NCBI GenBank assembly: GCA_051453625.1
Contig: JBOZIK010000001.1
Span: 47,038,668-47,102,667, forward strand
Direction: 5' to 3'
Length of the DNA: 64,000 bases
Source: Welwitschia mirabilis
Lineage: Eukaryota > Gnetophyta > Gnetopsida > Welwitschiales
Position numbers and translations under genes: made by a program. Positions 48,397 through 58,885 of this stretch are shown piece by piece (position 1 is the first letter of the stretch; each line of letters opens with the position of its first letter). The notes under the pieces were generated by a model, which was not told where the DNA came from, ran no database searches, and was given only the letters and a program-made list of their open reading frames with translations.

Positions 48397-49513
48397 TGAT
48401 GCCTTGCCAAATTGTATGTATTCATTTGGGTGTTATGAGCTATTTTATAGGACTTTTATAAAGGTTAGATGCAATTCTGGGGATTTTAAAGAGTTGATGA
48501 ATGATCACTGAAATATGCATTTCTTGGCACATTTAAAGGAATTTCAGGTACTTTCTGATGCTTACTTCTTTGAAAGAAGATCACTAATGCTAGAGCTAAT
48601 TTCTCTTGAGTTGGAAAGCTAAATAAGATTGTCATTTCCACTATTGTCCCCATGAGAGATAAGATGATAGACCCGCACATGTTAAAATAAGATGTTGACT
48701 AGAATGGAGCTGGAACCAATGAAAGCCTTTTTTCTAAGGGTGTCATCCTCCATTTCATCCCCATGACATGAAGGATGACATATCATAATATATGAATCAT
48801 CATCCCCTTGGTTATCTCCACGATAGGCAGGACAACACTTGTAATTGCTAGTCAACCTTTGTCTATTTCATTCATTTATTTCTTATAATTGAAGGCATTT
48901 TGCAGTGCCTTTTATGTGATGGTTTCACTTCTTAGCCCTATAAATAAGACTCCTCTTCGAATCTCCTTTCCATCTTCATTTACACTAGACAGTCTCATGA
49001 CAGGAGATAAAAGAGATAAAGATCCATCTCGCAAGTTGCAGAAAGACATTTCCTTGGTAAAGAGTAGCACATTCTCCATTGAGGCTTAGCTATTTTGTAA
49101 ACTAAATTATGGTTCTACTTAACATAAAAGTCTATTTTATTTTTGCATTCAATTCTTTTATATTTCCATTATGATTTATGCTATCCTTAATCTGGTGATA
49201 GTTTCATTAATGATGTAGGTCTTAAGGGCAATCTTTGTTAAGGCTAAAGAAAGTAGTTTTAGATTTATTTTTCATTGCATTTAGATTTAGTTGCACTTTC
49301 ATTGCATTGCATATTTATTTCCTATTCTATTTTTAAGTTTTAGTTACTATATTATATTTGAAAATTAATTCTCATTCTTCTCTCATAAGTCTTCATTGGC
49401 TTATGACATTTGGGTCGCTCCCATTCATACTAGAGTGTGTATCTTGCAATCTATATATTTTGATTAATAGGATTGAAGTAAGAAATGAAGTTGTAAAAAT
49501 ATGTACTACAACA
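48397..49513 (+). repeat. 5' LTR of the outer element
   Basis: Begins TGATGCCTTGCC and ends CACTACAACA-like (ACTACAACA at 49505-49513). It matches 51492-52609 and 61766-62874 over its full length. TATAAATA at 48939-48946 is conserved in all three copies (52035-52042, 62299-62306) and is the likely promoter TATA box. Confidence 0.9.
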
Positions 49514-49515
49514 TG

Positions 49516-49534
49516 TTAGCGTCGTTAGTAGGAA
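49516..49534 (+). other. Primer-binding site, tRNA-Asp type, mutated
   Basis: Starting two bases after the 5' LTR, the sequence TTAGCGTCGTTAGTAGGAA follows the plant tRNA-Asp complement (TGGCGCCGTTGCCGGGG) apart from several changes, mostly C-to-T or G-to-A, as expected from cytosine methylation decay. Plant Athila/Tat-like elements commonly use this primer. Confidence 0.65.
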
Positions 49535-51486
49535 AGGCTACTAAGGAGTATGACAATTATCGCCATTTGAGTGAGTAAATTATATTTCCATTTGGTTATT
49601 TATCCGTAATGACATTGTATTTTTATTTAGGATTTATAGGTTCTTAGTTCATAATTTTTAGTTTTTCTTAGTCTATTATTAAAAGTTTGTCATTCTCTTT
49701 ATCATCTCCAAGATACTAAGAATGATGATTTCTTAGTTTATTATCTATGTTTGTTTCTATGAATTTTTCTTTTAGTTTTTATTTTAACAGTAAAATAGCC
49801 ATCGTCTTCCGTGTCGTTGCCACAACGAGGTAGATGATGCACATTTTCTGCATTCTATTTTCGGGTTACAACAAATTTTATCTTTCTTTTTTGGATTACA
49901 AAAAATTTTAGCTTTTTTTTTTTTGTCATCATCACCTGTGTCATTCCCATGACTAAAAGGATGACAATTTCTGTGTCTATGTTTTACTTTCAACTTTTTA
50001 TGAATTTTTTGTTTTCTGTTTGTTCTTTCAGTTTTCATCATTCTCTCTGTCATCCCCATGACTAGAAGGATGAATGTTAGTTATTTTTTATTTTGTTTTC
50101 TATTGTTTTCTATTTACAGAATGCTATGATATGGTCAATATGGAAAGAAAAAGGCTACTGATAGAAGGAAGTATTAGAGAAGGATTGATCAGCTTTGAAA
50201 TAGAACCAGCAATGCAATCTCTAGGTATGTATAATATCCCTTCTAATTTCTTTTTTTTTTAATCCACTTCCATGAAAGAAAATTTTTTAGAAGGTAATTT
50301 AAAAGATAGTAGCCATTATATTTTTGAATGTTAAGAATCTAGACAATTTTGATAAAAAATTTAAAGCATTAAAGAAAGTGGAACTTGATCTTCATTGTAT
50401 TCTTATTTTTCTTATCATTGTGAATTATATTCTTTTTTCCCCATTCTCTTTAATTATGAATAGTGATACAAAGACCCTTAGGGAAATTCTTGCTAAAAGA
50501 AGGAGAAACTTGAAAATTTTTGAGGATAATAGTAAGAAAACACTTTGAGAAATTTTTATAGAAAGAAGGAGAAACTTAAAAGACTTTAAGAATAATAGTA
50601 ATAAAACACTTCAAGAAATTTTTACAAAAAGAAAAAGAACAATGCAAAATAATGTTGAGAGTAGGGATTGGTTCAATTCCTCTTTTTAACCATCTTATTA
50701 TCCCACTTCTTTATTTCAAGCTTCATATAAAAATGATAATGGAAATTTTTCACATTTTAGGGATTCCACCTCATTTAGATAAACTTCTTACGATCCTTTC
50801 TTTCAATCCCATCCATCTCCCATTACTTACCATGAAGAAGGACCATCTCTCATTAACTACTATAAGGAATACAATGATCCAATAAAAGAAATAATTGAAA
50901 AAAATAAATAAAAACTAAGAAAATATCAATAAAAGCCTAGAAAATACCGATAACAAACTAGAAAGTTTAATTAAGATCCTTTAACAAACACTATTACAAA
51001 ATATAGGTTATTTTGTAGTACAACAACCTCAAATCTATCCTTCTACATCCTATCTTAAGAAAAATGAGGATAATTTAGAAACAAATAATAATGATTATTG
51101 ATTTCAAAAAGAAGATGTAATTTTAGATCAAACTTCAACATCTTACTCATTAGGAGATGAGTAAAGGAAAGACAACAATAACTCAACTAAATCTTTCAAC
51201 AATAGGTATGAGGATGACCATTCATTAAATGATGATATTGAGGTATTAGATTATATCCTTAGCATCCATTGACTATGAGAAATCTAGATGAAGAATCCAC
51301 TCATGAAAAATCTGAAAATTCTTTAATCTGTAATAGGCATAATGATCACATTTCTTATTCATGCAATAAGATGATGAGAATGGTAAAAAAGGAGATGATG
51401 ATGACATTGAAATATTAGATCATCCCTAGTTTTTACTTACTTTATAAGAATGAAGGAGTTCCACTTGTGAGAGAAGTTCAACTTAT
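49535..51486 (+). pseudogene. Leader and gag-like region of the outer element
   Basis: Contains several short open stretches in the gag position, for example 50074-50262 with MERKRLLIEGSIREGL, 50324-50548 and 50652-50885. A 66-bp tandem repeat encoding a charged heptad-like motif (LREILAKRRRNLK and variants) runs from about 50475 to 50650. The leader (about 49790-50070) carries further copies of the GTCATCCCCATGAC...GGATGA motif seen in the LTR. No zinc knuckle or protease block was found. Stops and shifts make it non-functional. Confidence 0.6.
50475..50650 (+). repeat. 66-bp tandem repeat in gag-like region, about 2.6 units
   Basis: Units anchored by CACTT at 50541 and 50607 and by a matching start near 50475. 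Each encodes TL(R/Q)EI followed by a basic KRRRNLK-type segment, in keeping with a repeated coiled or nucleic-acid-binding segment of gag. Confidence 0.75.
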
Positions 51487-52614
51487 AAGATTGATGCGTT
51501 GCCAAATTGTATGTATTTTATGAGGTGTTATGAGCTATTTTGCAAGACTTTTATATAGGTTTAGATTCAAATTTAACAATTTTGGAGAGTTAATGAATGA
51601 TCACTAAAATATGTAATTCTTAGCATATTTATAGGCATTTCAGGTATTTTTTTATGCTCACTGCTTTGGAAGAAGCTCACTAATGCTACAGCTAATTTCT
51701 CTTAAGTTGGAAAGCTAAGTAGGATTGTCATCCCTACTGTTGTCCCCACGAAAGCTAGGATGATAGCCCCGCACATGCCAAAATATGATGCTGACTGGAT
51801 TGGAGCTAGAACCAATGGAAGCCTCTTTTCTAAGGATGTCATCCCCATGATCGTCCCCATAACATGAAGGATAATAAACCATAATGTATGTACCATTTTC
51901 CCTATGATTTTTCCCAAGATGAGTAGCATGATACTTGTAAGCACTAGCCAACCTTTATCCATTTTATTCATTTCTTTCTTGTAATTGAGTGCATTTTACA
52001 ATGCCTTTTATGTAATGGTTTCACTTCTTAGCCTTATAAATAAGACCCCCTTCAACTCTTTTATCCATCTTCTTTGGCACCAAATATTCTCGTGATAGGA
52101 GATCAAAGGACAGAAAATTCATCTCATAAGTTGCAGAAAGTCATTTCCTTGATGAAGGATTGTGCATCCTTCATTGAGGCTTGTCTATTTTGTAACCAAG
52201 ATGCTAATTCTAATTTAATAAAAAACTCTATTATAATTATGCATTTAGTTTTATTATATTTTATTTATGGTTTATGTTGTTCTTGATCCAATAACATTTT
52301 CATTGATGATATAGGTCTTAAGGGCAGCCTTTGTTAAAGTTGAAGAAACTAGTTTTAGATTTATTTTGCATTGCATTTAGATTTAGTTGCACTCACATTG
52401 AATTACATCCTTATTTCCTATACTATTCTTAAGTTTTAGTTATCATATTTTCTTTGGAAATTAATCCTCATTCTTCTCTCTTAAGTCTTCAATAGGTTAC
52501 AACATTTGATCACTCCCATTCATACTAGAGTATGTATCTTGCAATCTATATATTTTGACCAAAAAAATTTTGAGTAAGACGTGAAGTTGCAAAAATATGC
52601 ACTACAACAAAGAT
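51487..52614 (+). mobile_element. Solo LTR with AAGAT target-site duplication
   Basis: A 1118-bp LTR (51492-52609) of the same family as the outer element, flanked directly by AAGAT on both sides (51487-51491 and 52610-52614), with no internal region. It inserted into the outer element as a full copy and later lost its interior by LTR-LTR recombination. It keeps TG...CA ends and the TATAAATA box. Confidence 0.9.
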
Positions 52615-52821
52615 TAATAGAGAATTTAAGTATTGAGACAAAATTAATAAAGAAGAGTTAAGTTAGTAACAATAATTCAATAACCGAAAATAAGGATTAC
52701 AGTTTGGAATTAATAAGATTATTCAACAGAGAGGAAGAAGAGTCAGCTTAGGAATTATCAAAAAATCTTCCATCATATAATGAAGATAATGAAAAATTTC
52801 CTTTCTATAATCTTATTAATG
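52615..52821 (+). other. Internal piece of the outer element between solo LTR and LINE
   Basis: Short internal segment reading toward FYNLINDLFEEF, interrupted by the LINE. The same reading (LFEEFTNLEKK) continues at 58869 after the insertion, showing the two sides were once joined. Confidence 0.7.
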
Positions 52822-52838
52822 ATCTTTTTGAGGAATTT
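52822..52838. other. LINE target-site duplication, left
   Basis: ATCTTTTTGAGGAATTT (17 bp), identical to 58869-58885 at the other end of the LINE. Its last bases merge with the T run that is the complement of the LINE poly(A) tail. Confidence 0.92.
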
Positions 52839-53174
52839 TTTTTTTTTGAAAAAAGTATATATATTAAACTAGGAACTGTACATCAGGGGGAAAAACTGCC
52901 TAAGGGTAACAGTAGAACTAAACTATTCATAACAGTGAATTAAACTACTAGTTAGTAAAGGAGAACTAAACAATAGCCAAAAATAGGTGATATTGGCCCT
53001 TGATAATAAAGTAACAAGAAACTGCCTATCGGGATGCAAACACTAGCATAAATGGACAAAATAAAACTTAAAACTGCTAAAAGACAAGGGCGAAAATGCC
53101 TCTTAAAACTAGAACTTACAGAGACCTTAGAGTTAGATGGGAGAAGCCAAGAAGAGAAAGGATATAGTCCTTTA

Positions 53175-53395
53175 CAAAAAGGAAACATATTATCATGGTT
53201 GTGTTCGAGGAGGAATTTGCTTAGATCGTCTGAAAGGACTTCAAAACTTGATTTATTTCTTTAAATTCTTCAACACCTATAGGATTTTTATCTAGAGGAA
53301 GATGAAGAGATTTCTTTTTGTAAGTTGACTTTATGGCCTAGGATAGAGCTTAGTGAGAGAGACCCATGGTAATAAATGGACACCTTTTCAACCCT
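53175..53395 (-). pseudogene. J-domain (DnaJ-like) in the LINE 3' coding tail, copy 2
   Basis: The minus strand from 53337 reads AIKSTYKKKSLHLPLDKNP and EFKEINQ; after a one-base shift it continues FEVLSDDLSKFLLEHNHDN. Helix I appears as CPFITMGLSH upstream. The HPD tripeptide has decayed here to PLD, while helix III (FEVLSDD) is closer to typical J-domains than in copy 1. The different mutations in the two copies show that their common parent carried a better J-domain. The segment after it, FLLEHNH, is shared with copy 1. Confidence 0.8.
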
Positions 53396-53429
53396 TGAAT
53401 CATTACCAATAGGACTTTCTGTCTGGCTG

Positions 53430-54250
53430 CATTCATATTAAGATCTTCCTAAGGTTGATATAGAACTTCCACTGACGATGAGTCAGAAGTGAAGCTCTGA
53501 GGAGAGCTAGGGCCAAAAGTAGGAGAAGAAGAGGGTTGAGCATGCCCACCTTGTTCCTAAGGGGGAGAAGGATGAGCTAGAGATGGTTCTTGGACTAGGC
53601 TAAGAGGATGCTTCTTGAGAGTCTTCTGATGGGTCAGAAGTGAAGATGGTCCCTCTGGGTGACTTGGGGGTAAAGACAATTCCTCTAAATGACCTGGGGG
53701 TGAAGACACTCACCTCTTACTAGGGCTAAATTGAGCTTCTTTTTTCTTAGAAGTAGGATTCCTCATAGAGGAGGAACTTCTAATAGATGATCTCCTAGGG
53801 GATCCGGTAAGAACAGTGATGGGGAGGAGGGGAAGGGGTCTCTCTAGCCCGAGCTTCTTGTGCTGCTCTCCGTAGGGCCAATATTAATCTTGAGTGCCTT
53901 GAGGATTCCTTGTGTTTGAGAACTTGAATGAAAAAATAAGGTAGAGTCACCTAGTGACCTAAGTCAAGAGCTTTAAGAAATGCGAAATGGATACCTGATA
54001 GTTTAGAACAATTTCCTGATTGAATGAAATATTGGTCCACAAGTTCTTCCCAAGTCCCTAAGGGCAGTAACGCCTTCCTACTAATGTATCCACTGGGTAG
54101 TTTGGGAACTCCACCAAAAAAGAAATCAAAAGCTTCTTATTAACCTCTACTTCTAAATGGGATACTCTCACCTTCTACTAGGATCTCCAACAGTCTAAAG
54201 AAAGATTCTTCAGAAATTTCTATTGGAATTCTTCTAAAAGTAGTTCACCC
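53430..54250 (-). pseudogene. LINE unknown region and Pro/Ser linker (copy 2)
   Basis: Equivalent to 39770-40700 of copy 1. KALDLGH, VTLPYFFIQVLKHKES and RLILALRRAAQEARARE are readable, followed by a proline-rich stretch (about 53430-53850). A short direct duplication around GACTTGGGGGTAAAGACA and GACCTGGGGGTGAAGACA (53664-53710) has lengthened the linker compared with copy 1. Confidence 0.6.
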
Positions 54251-54584
54251 GCCTCTTCATTGCCTATAAAAGGGGGGCGATATCAGCCCTCATATCTCCT
54301 CTCAGCTTTTGTAAAAGGGGTCCCCAACCCACTGCCTATATTTTTTTCCACAGAGCTGGGCATTCCTCGAAGAGATATGGGTCTACAGGCTCAAAAGTTA
54401 GAGTGGCTTCCATGGCTATTTTAATTTGAAAATGAGTGCAGATAATCTTCCTTGCTGTATATATAGGGAAGGGTGGGGGCATTATTAAAAATTAGATTAT
54501 TTTTGATTCACCATATCTGCCAGAAATTCAGGTTAATCCCATCCAATAAATGCATGTCAGGGGTGCTACAGGTTTGATAGTACT

Positions 54585-54715
54585 TTGTCATTATGACAAT
54601 TAATTTCTTACTCTAAACGCATCGATGGAAAAGATGCTATATTGTTTCTGGATTAGATTAATAGATGAGACAGTTAAGATCAACTTGAAATCCCCTTTTT
54701 GATACTTGATCTCTT
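54585..54715 (-). pseudogene. LINE zf-RVT zinc-binding domain (copy 2)
   Basis: Degraded equivalent of 40880-41005. The minus strand reads GFQVDLNCLIY, then SNPETI and HLFHRCV, so the second cysteine of the first pair is lost (CLIY for CPIC). Confidence 0.75.
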
Positions 54716-55499
54716 TTCAAAATCCGATGATGTTCTTTTAGCAAACAGAAAACTTTAATTTTTTTTGGTATTTATCCCCTCCAATATTTCTTGTAACCAT
54801 CTTATTTGCCATACTTCTTGATAAGAATTTATTTCGATGTTTTAATCTGAGAAATGTTCAATTCAGTAAGTTATTGGTGAGCTTTACAAAGATGCTTCCT
54901 TACATATGACACCCCTGATCAATAGTCTAGTTTCTATACTTATGATTAATTCAGTTACACTATGGTTGCCCTCCCTCTTGTCATCTCTTTAGGATCCTAT
55001 GAGCTTCAGTGAGAATACAATATTTGGGTTTTTGAATCCCCCAACCTCCTGATTCTTTAGGACATGTAATAATGTTTTATTTACAAAGATGTATTTGGTT
55101 ATGGTCTTTCCCTCCTAACCAAATGAATCCTGTCAATTTTTTATATTAAATTCTTCAGAAAGGTGATAATGAAAGCTAAATACTAGAAAGATGAGATTAA
55201 ATAAAAATTTTTGAGAATGATTTTAGCCTTTGAAGAAAGAAAGTTATTGTGCTAGCAGTTGTACCTCCTTTGGATAGATTCCAAAATGTAATTCCAGATA
55301 CTAGTTTTGTGCCAATTTCATAAAGGAATACCTAGGTAGATGTCTTGAAGGTCTTCTAACTTTGTGTTTATGATTAGATTGATTTCGCCTCTTTTGATAC
55401 ATTATCTACTCAATGTGTGTATTCTTTATTTGTTCCAATTAGTGTGAAGTCTAGTTGCCTCTGCAAATGTAGTCATGGCAATTTTTTATAGCTTTTGCT

Positions 55500-56290
55500 T
55501 GCTAACAGGTTACCTTGGTGATGATGATGGTATCATCCATGTAGTGATTAATGAGAAATGTTTGACCTCTAATCTTAATTTCTATAACTCCATTATTTCT
55601 TAAGAAAACCTGTAGAAAATTCATCACAAACAGAAAAAGGTATGGGGATAGGGGATCTCCTTGTCTCAAACCTCTTCCCACTGAGAATAAGTTTGATATA
55701 TGGTTATTGACATCCACACTAAATTTAGCAGAAACCTGCATGTCTAACCATAGATTAATAATATCTTGAAATAAGTCGATTTTCCTAAGAATGCACCTTA
55801 AAACTTACTAACTAACAGAGTTATAAGCTTTAGCAATATCTAATTTAACAATGAAAAGCAGAAATTTATATTTTTGACAGAATGAATAATCTCATAAGTT
55901 AAAAGGATTTGGTCTTGGATATACCTAGAACGAATGAAACCGACTTAGTTCTCTAAAATCACGTTGGGAAGCAAGGGGACAATTCGGCTAATCATAATTT
56001 TTATAAAGATTCTGTAAATGACATTATAGACCCCGAAGGGTCTAAAGTCCTTTGGTCTACTAGCATTCCCTTTTTTTCAATATGAAAACCACTCTAGTTC
56101 TATTCATTTCTCTAGTAATCCGTCTATTGTGAAATATTTCTTGCATTGCATCATAGAGGTTATCCCCCAGGAGAGAGAAGTATGATTTGAATAGTTCGAC
56201 TGGCCATCCATCAGGACTAGGTGCTTGGTTATTCTTCATCGATGTGACTACAGTTAAAATCTCTTCTCTACTTAGGGGTTTAATCAGCAT
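55500..56290 (-). pseudogene. LINE reverse transcriptase (copy 2)
   Basis: RT of ORF2. The open stretch at 56290-56060 gives MLIKPLSREEILTVVTSMKN, APSPDGWPVELFKSYF and TRVVFILKK. After a degraded middle, the stretch 55741-55502 gives GRGLRQGDPLSPYLF and the catalytic box HYMDDTIIIT with both aspartates. It aligns with the RT of copy 1 (41830-42560), which has ADD at this box. Confidence 0.92.
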
Positions 56291-56819
56291 GTGATTATTC
56301 TCCTTTAAAAGTTTTTTGTTTTCTAAAATTAGGCTAGGGGCGATATCATCCCACTTCCATATTCTCTAAAGATGGACCTGCAGTTCCTTAGCTATTTTCT
56401 TTTCATTTTCTGTGACTTGATGTCCTACTATAATTTTTCTGATTTTATTATCCGATCTATGCTGGTTGGTCTGCTGGAAGAAGAATCTAGTGTATCTATG
56501 ACCCTCTATAAGCCACTTAATCCTTGAGCGTTCCCTCCAATAGTGTTCTTTATCCTCATGTATTTCTTAGAGATCCATTAGGCATTAATATTTTTTACTT
56601 CAAAAACTGTCTTGATTACCTCCCTCCTCCTACTTAGCTTAAATGCATTTGAGTTCCTTCTTAAGTTCAGTTTTTAAGTCAAAACTCTTCTTATCTTTCT
56701 TTCTCTAATCTCTTATGTGAGCCTTCAAAGTATTGATGCCTCTGTATAAGAAGGTAATAGATTGGATACCATCATAATGTGCCTAGATCTTTTTTAATAG
56801 CACTCTAGTTTCTGTCTAG

Positions 56820-57536
56820 TTGATTTAATATTGTTCCATATGAAATGGGGTTTTGGGGGGTGAAAATGCCCCTAGTCTAAGCATGATGAGACGGTGATCC
56901 GAGGCAACCCTGTTCAGACCATGGGCTTCAAGTAAAAGTTTATCTAGATCCTTCCTAGCCAGTACTCTATCAATCTTAGACATTATCAGCTCTATACTTG
57001 CTCTTTTGTTTGACCACATGTATTTGCATCTAGTGATGGGGACGTTTGTGAGAAAGTATCTTACTAAAAAGTCTTTTAGGATTGAAGCCCCTCTAGAGTT
57101 CCAGTTGTCACCACCTGATTTTTTCTAGTGGTGGAGGTATTATTTAAAGTCTCTCAATATTAGCCATTTAGATTTATCTACTATAGTCTTCTGTGCTTCT
57201 TCTAAGACCACGGCCTTATCTAGATTATACTGTAGGCTGTAGATATTTGTAACGGTCCATCCTTCATTCTTAAGGAAAATCATAATATGATTCTAACTGC
57301 TGCAAATCAGATCTACCTCTTCTTTAGTAGAAACCAGAAGGCCACCAGAATTACCTTGGGCCACAACAGAAAAAGATGTCCATTGCTGCCTCAAATTCAT
57401 ATTTCCAATTTCATTTTTTATCTTCATTTTCTATAAGCAAACTAAATCAATATTATTTTGACTAATCAGATTTCATAGGGTTTTTTTATTTTAGGAGGAC
57501 CCTAATCCCTTGCAATTCCATGAGAGACAATTCATT
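56820..57536 (-). pseudogene. LINE endonuclease domain (EEP/APE-like)
   Basis: N-terminal part of ORF2, the nuclease that nicks target DNA. It starts with NCLSWNCKGLGSS (about 57500-57535), the usual 'LSWNCRGLG' opening of plant L1 ORF2. The later open stretch 57019-56825 includes SKIDRVLARKDLDK and ASDHRLIMLRL. These correspond to the 'SxIDRxLxS' and the catalytic 'SDHxPI' motifs, the histidine being kept. Interrupted by several stops. Confidence 0.88.
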
Positions 57537-57589
57537 GGGGGAGTTTTCACCTCTTTTTGGGTGCTTGTCCTTTTTCTAATGTGTCTTCG

Positions 57590-58628
57590 ATAGTAGCTTA
57601 AGAAATATTTGTGATGTTCTCTGCTATTCTGCGTTCACGTAAGGCTCTGTTACTAGGCCTTTCCTTCATCTAGATTTCCACATCATTGGATTCTTCGTCG
57701 TATAGGGTTTATTGGGTATCATTCTCATTCACGACAGGTTGAAGTGGATTCTTCTATTTGATAACTTTCTTTTTCTTGCTTTCCTTTGGAAAAACAGTGG
57801 TTCTTTTTCTAGTTTATTCCTTCTGTTGCTTATGTCAGCATATGATCTAATTATGACCAGTCTTCCCATAAAAAGTATAGGTTTCTTTTTGCTTTTCTTT
57901 GATGTAAATCAGTCTTTTCCAGCATTCTTCACGAAGATGATCCAATCTTCTATAATGTGAGCATTTCTTCTTGGGAGGAGTACATCTTCTAGAGGGGTGT
58001 CCTGATTTTTCACAGATTGTACAAGAAGGATCAGGAGGTTCTTATATGTAACATCTAGATCATAGTTTCCTCATTTGGATCTAAACTTTATGGATTAGTG
58101 CTCTTTAGCATCCTTAAGGCTCATCCACACATAAAATCTGGCTAATACTAATCTTATCTAGTTAATAGTGATTCAATTGAGTTTGATCAGATCTCTAAAT
58201 TGACATGTCATTTTCTTTAATAAATATTCATACTAGAACTCTAGAGGAAACTTGTGGATGCAGATATAGATCAGGAATTTCTTAAATAGATTCAGATCCG
58301 ATTGTGTTTCCAGCGTCCATTTGGCTAAGGCAAGACCTCTGACTCCAAAAAACCATAGTCCTCTTGTGATTATTTCATCTTGATCTTGTTCATTGTTTAG
58401 TTGGAATAAAACTAGCCCTTCTAGCATTACAATAATGTCAATCTTACTGACTCCTATCCATTTCATAACGACCTATTCATGGATCCAATCCAACCGAGGT
58501 CAAGGACCAAAAGAGACAAACTTGTCAATGAGGCTGAATCTAAACTTCTTCTTGATTTCACTGCACTCGTCTTCATCGATGTCTAATACAAGGGATTTCC
58601 CTTTCCTAGAAAACTGTGTCTTCTCCAT
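57590..58628 (-). pseudogene. LINE ORF1 (DUF4283-like RNA-binding protein with CCHC knuckle)
   Basis: ORF1 encodes the RNA-binding partner of ORF2. The first ATG is at 58628 (MEKTQFSRKGKSLVLDID). The open stretch at 58466-58233 contains MLEGLVLFQLNNEQDQDEII and RGLWFFGVRGLALAKW, matching the DUF4283 pattern of plant L1 ORF1 ('F.F.xEEDxxxVL.xGPWxxxxxxLVLxxW'). Further on, CTICEKSGHPSRRC (about 57975-58020) is a perfect C-x2-C-x4-H-x4-C knuckle. A second knuckle directly after it has its second cysteine replaced by tyrosine (CSHY...H....C). Stops interrupt the frame. Confidence 0.82.
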
Positions 58629-58868
58629 CTTGGGGATAAACCCCTCAAGAAAATCCTAAAAGCTAATCAAAACTGCAAAACGAATAACTCCCGTAACTTA
58701 CCTGATGAATTCTGTCCTGTAGCCGAAAATGCCCTTCTACTCCATGATTAGGAACTGAAACTGCCCCCACCGATCTGTGATCTTTCAAGACCTGCATCCT
58801 CCTGTACTCTAGATCTACTAGAACCTCTCAAAGCCTTAGAACCCTAGCAGTGATAATTCAAATGTTTA

Positions 58869-58885
58869 ATCTTTTTGAGGAATTT
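58869..58885. other. LINE target-site duplication, right
   Basis: Second copy of the 17-bp sequence at 52822-52838, immediately after the 5' end of the LINE. Confidence 0.92.

Larger units (their letters stand above)
52839..58868 (-). mobile_element. Full-length L1-type LINE, copy 2
   Basis: About 6.03 kb element with a perfect 17-bp target-site duplication (52822-52838 and 58869-58885) and a poly(A) tail seen as the T run at about 52836-52847. Minus-strand order: ORF1 (58628 to about 57590) with a DUF4283-like region and CCHC knuckle(s); ORF2 with endonuclease (57536-56820), RT (56290-55500), zf-RVT (about 54700-54590), the unassigned region, linker and J-domain (about 53395-53175), then 3' UTR. 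All frames are broken, so it no longer moves. It belongs to the same family as the copy at 39161, from which it differs mainly by point changes. It inserted into the internal region of the outer LTR element. Confidence 0.93.

Noticed and set aside
51702-51971. Two overlapping minus-strand frames within the solo LTR as possible genes
   Set aside because: They are read through LTR sequence; their GDD-rich translations only reflect the repeated GTCATCC/GGATGA motif.
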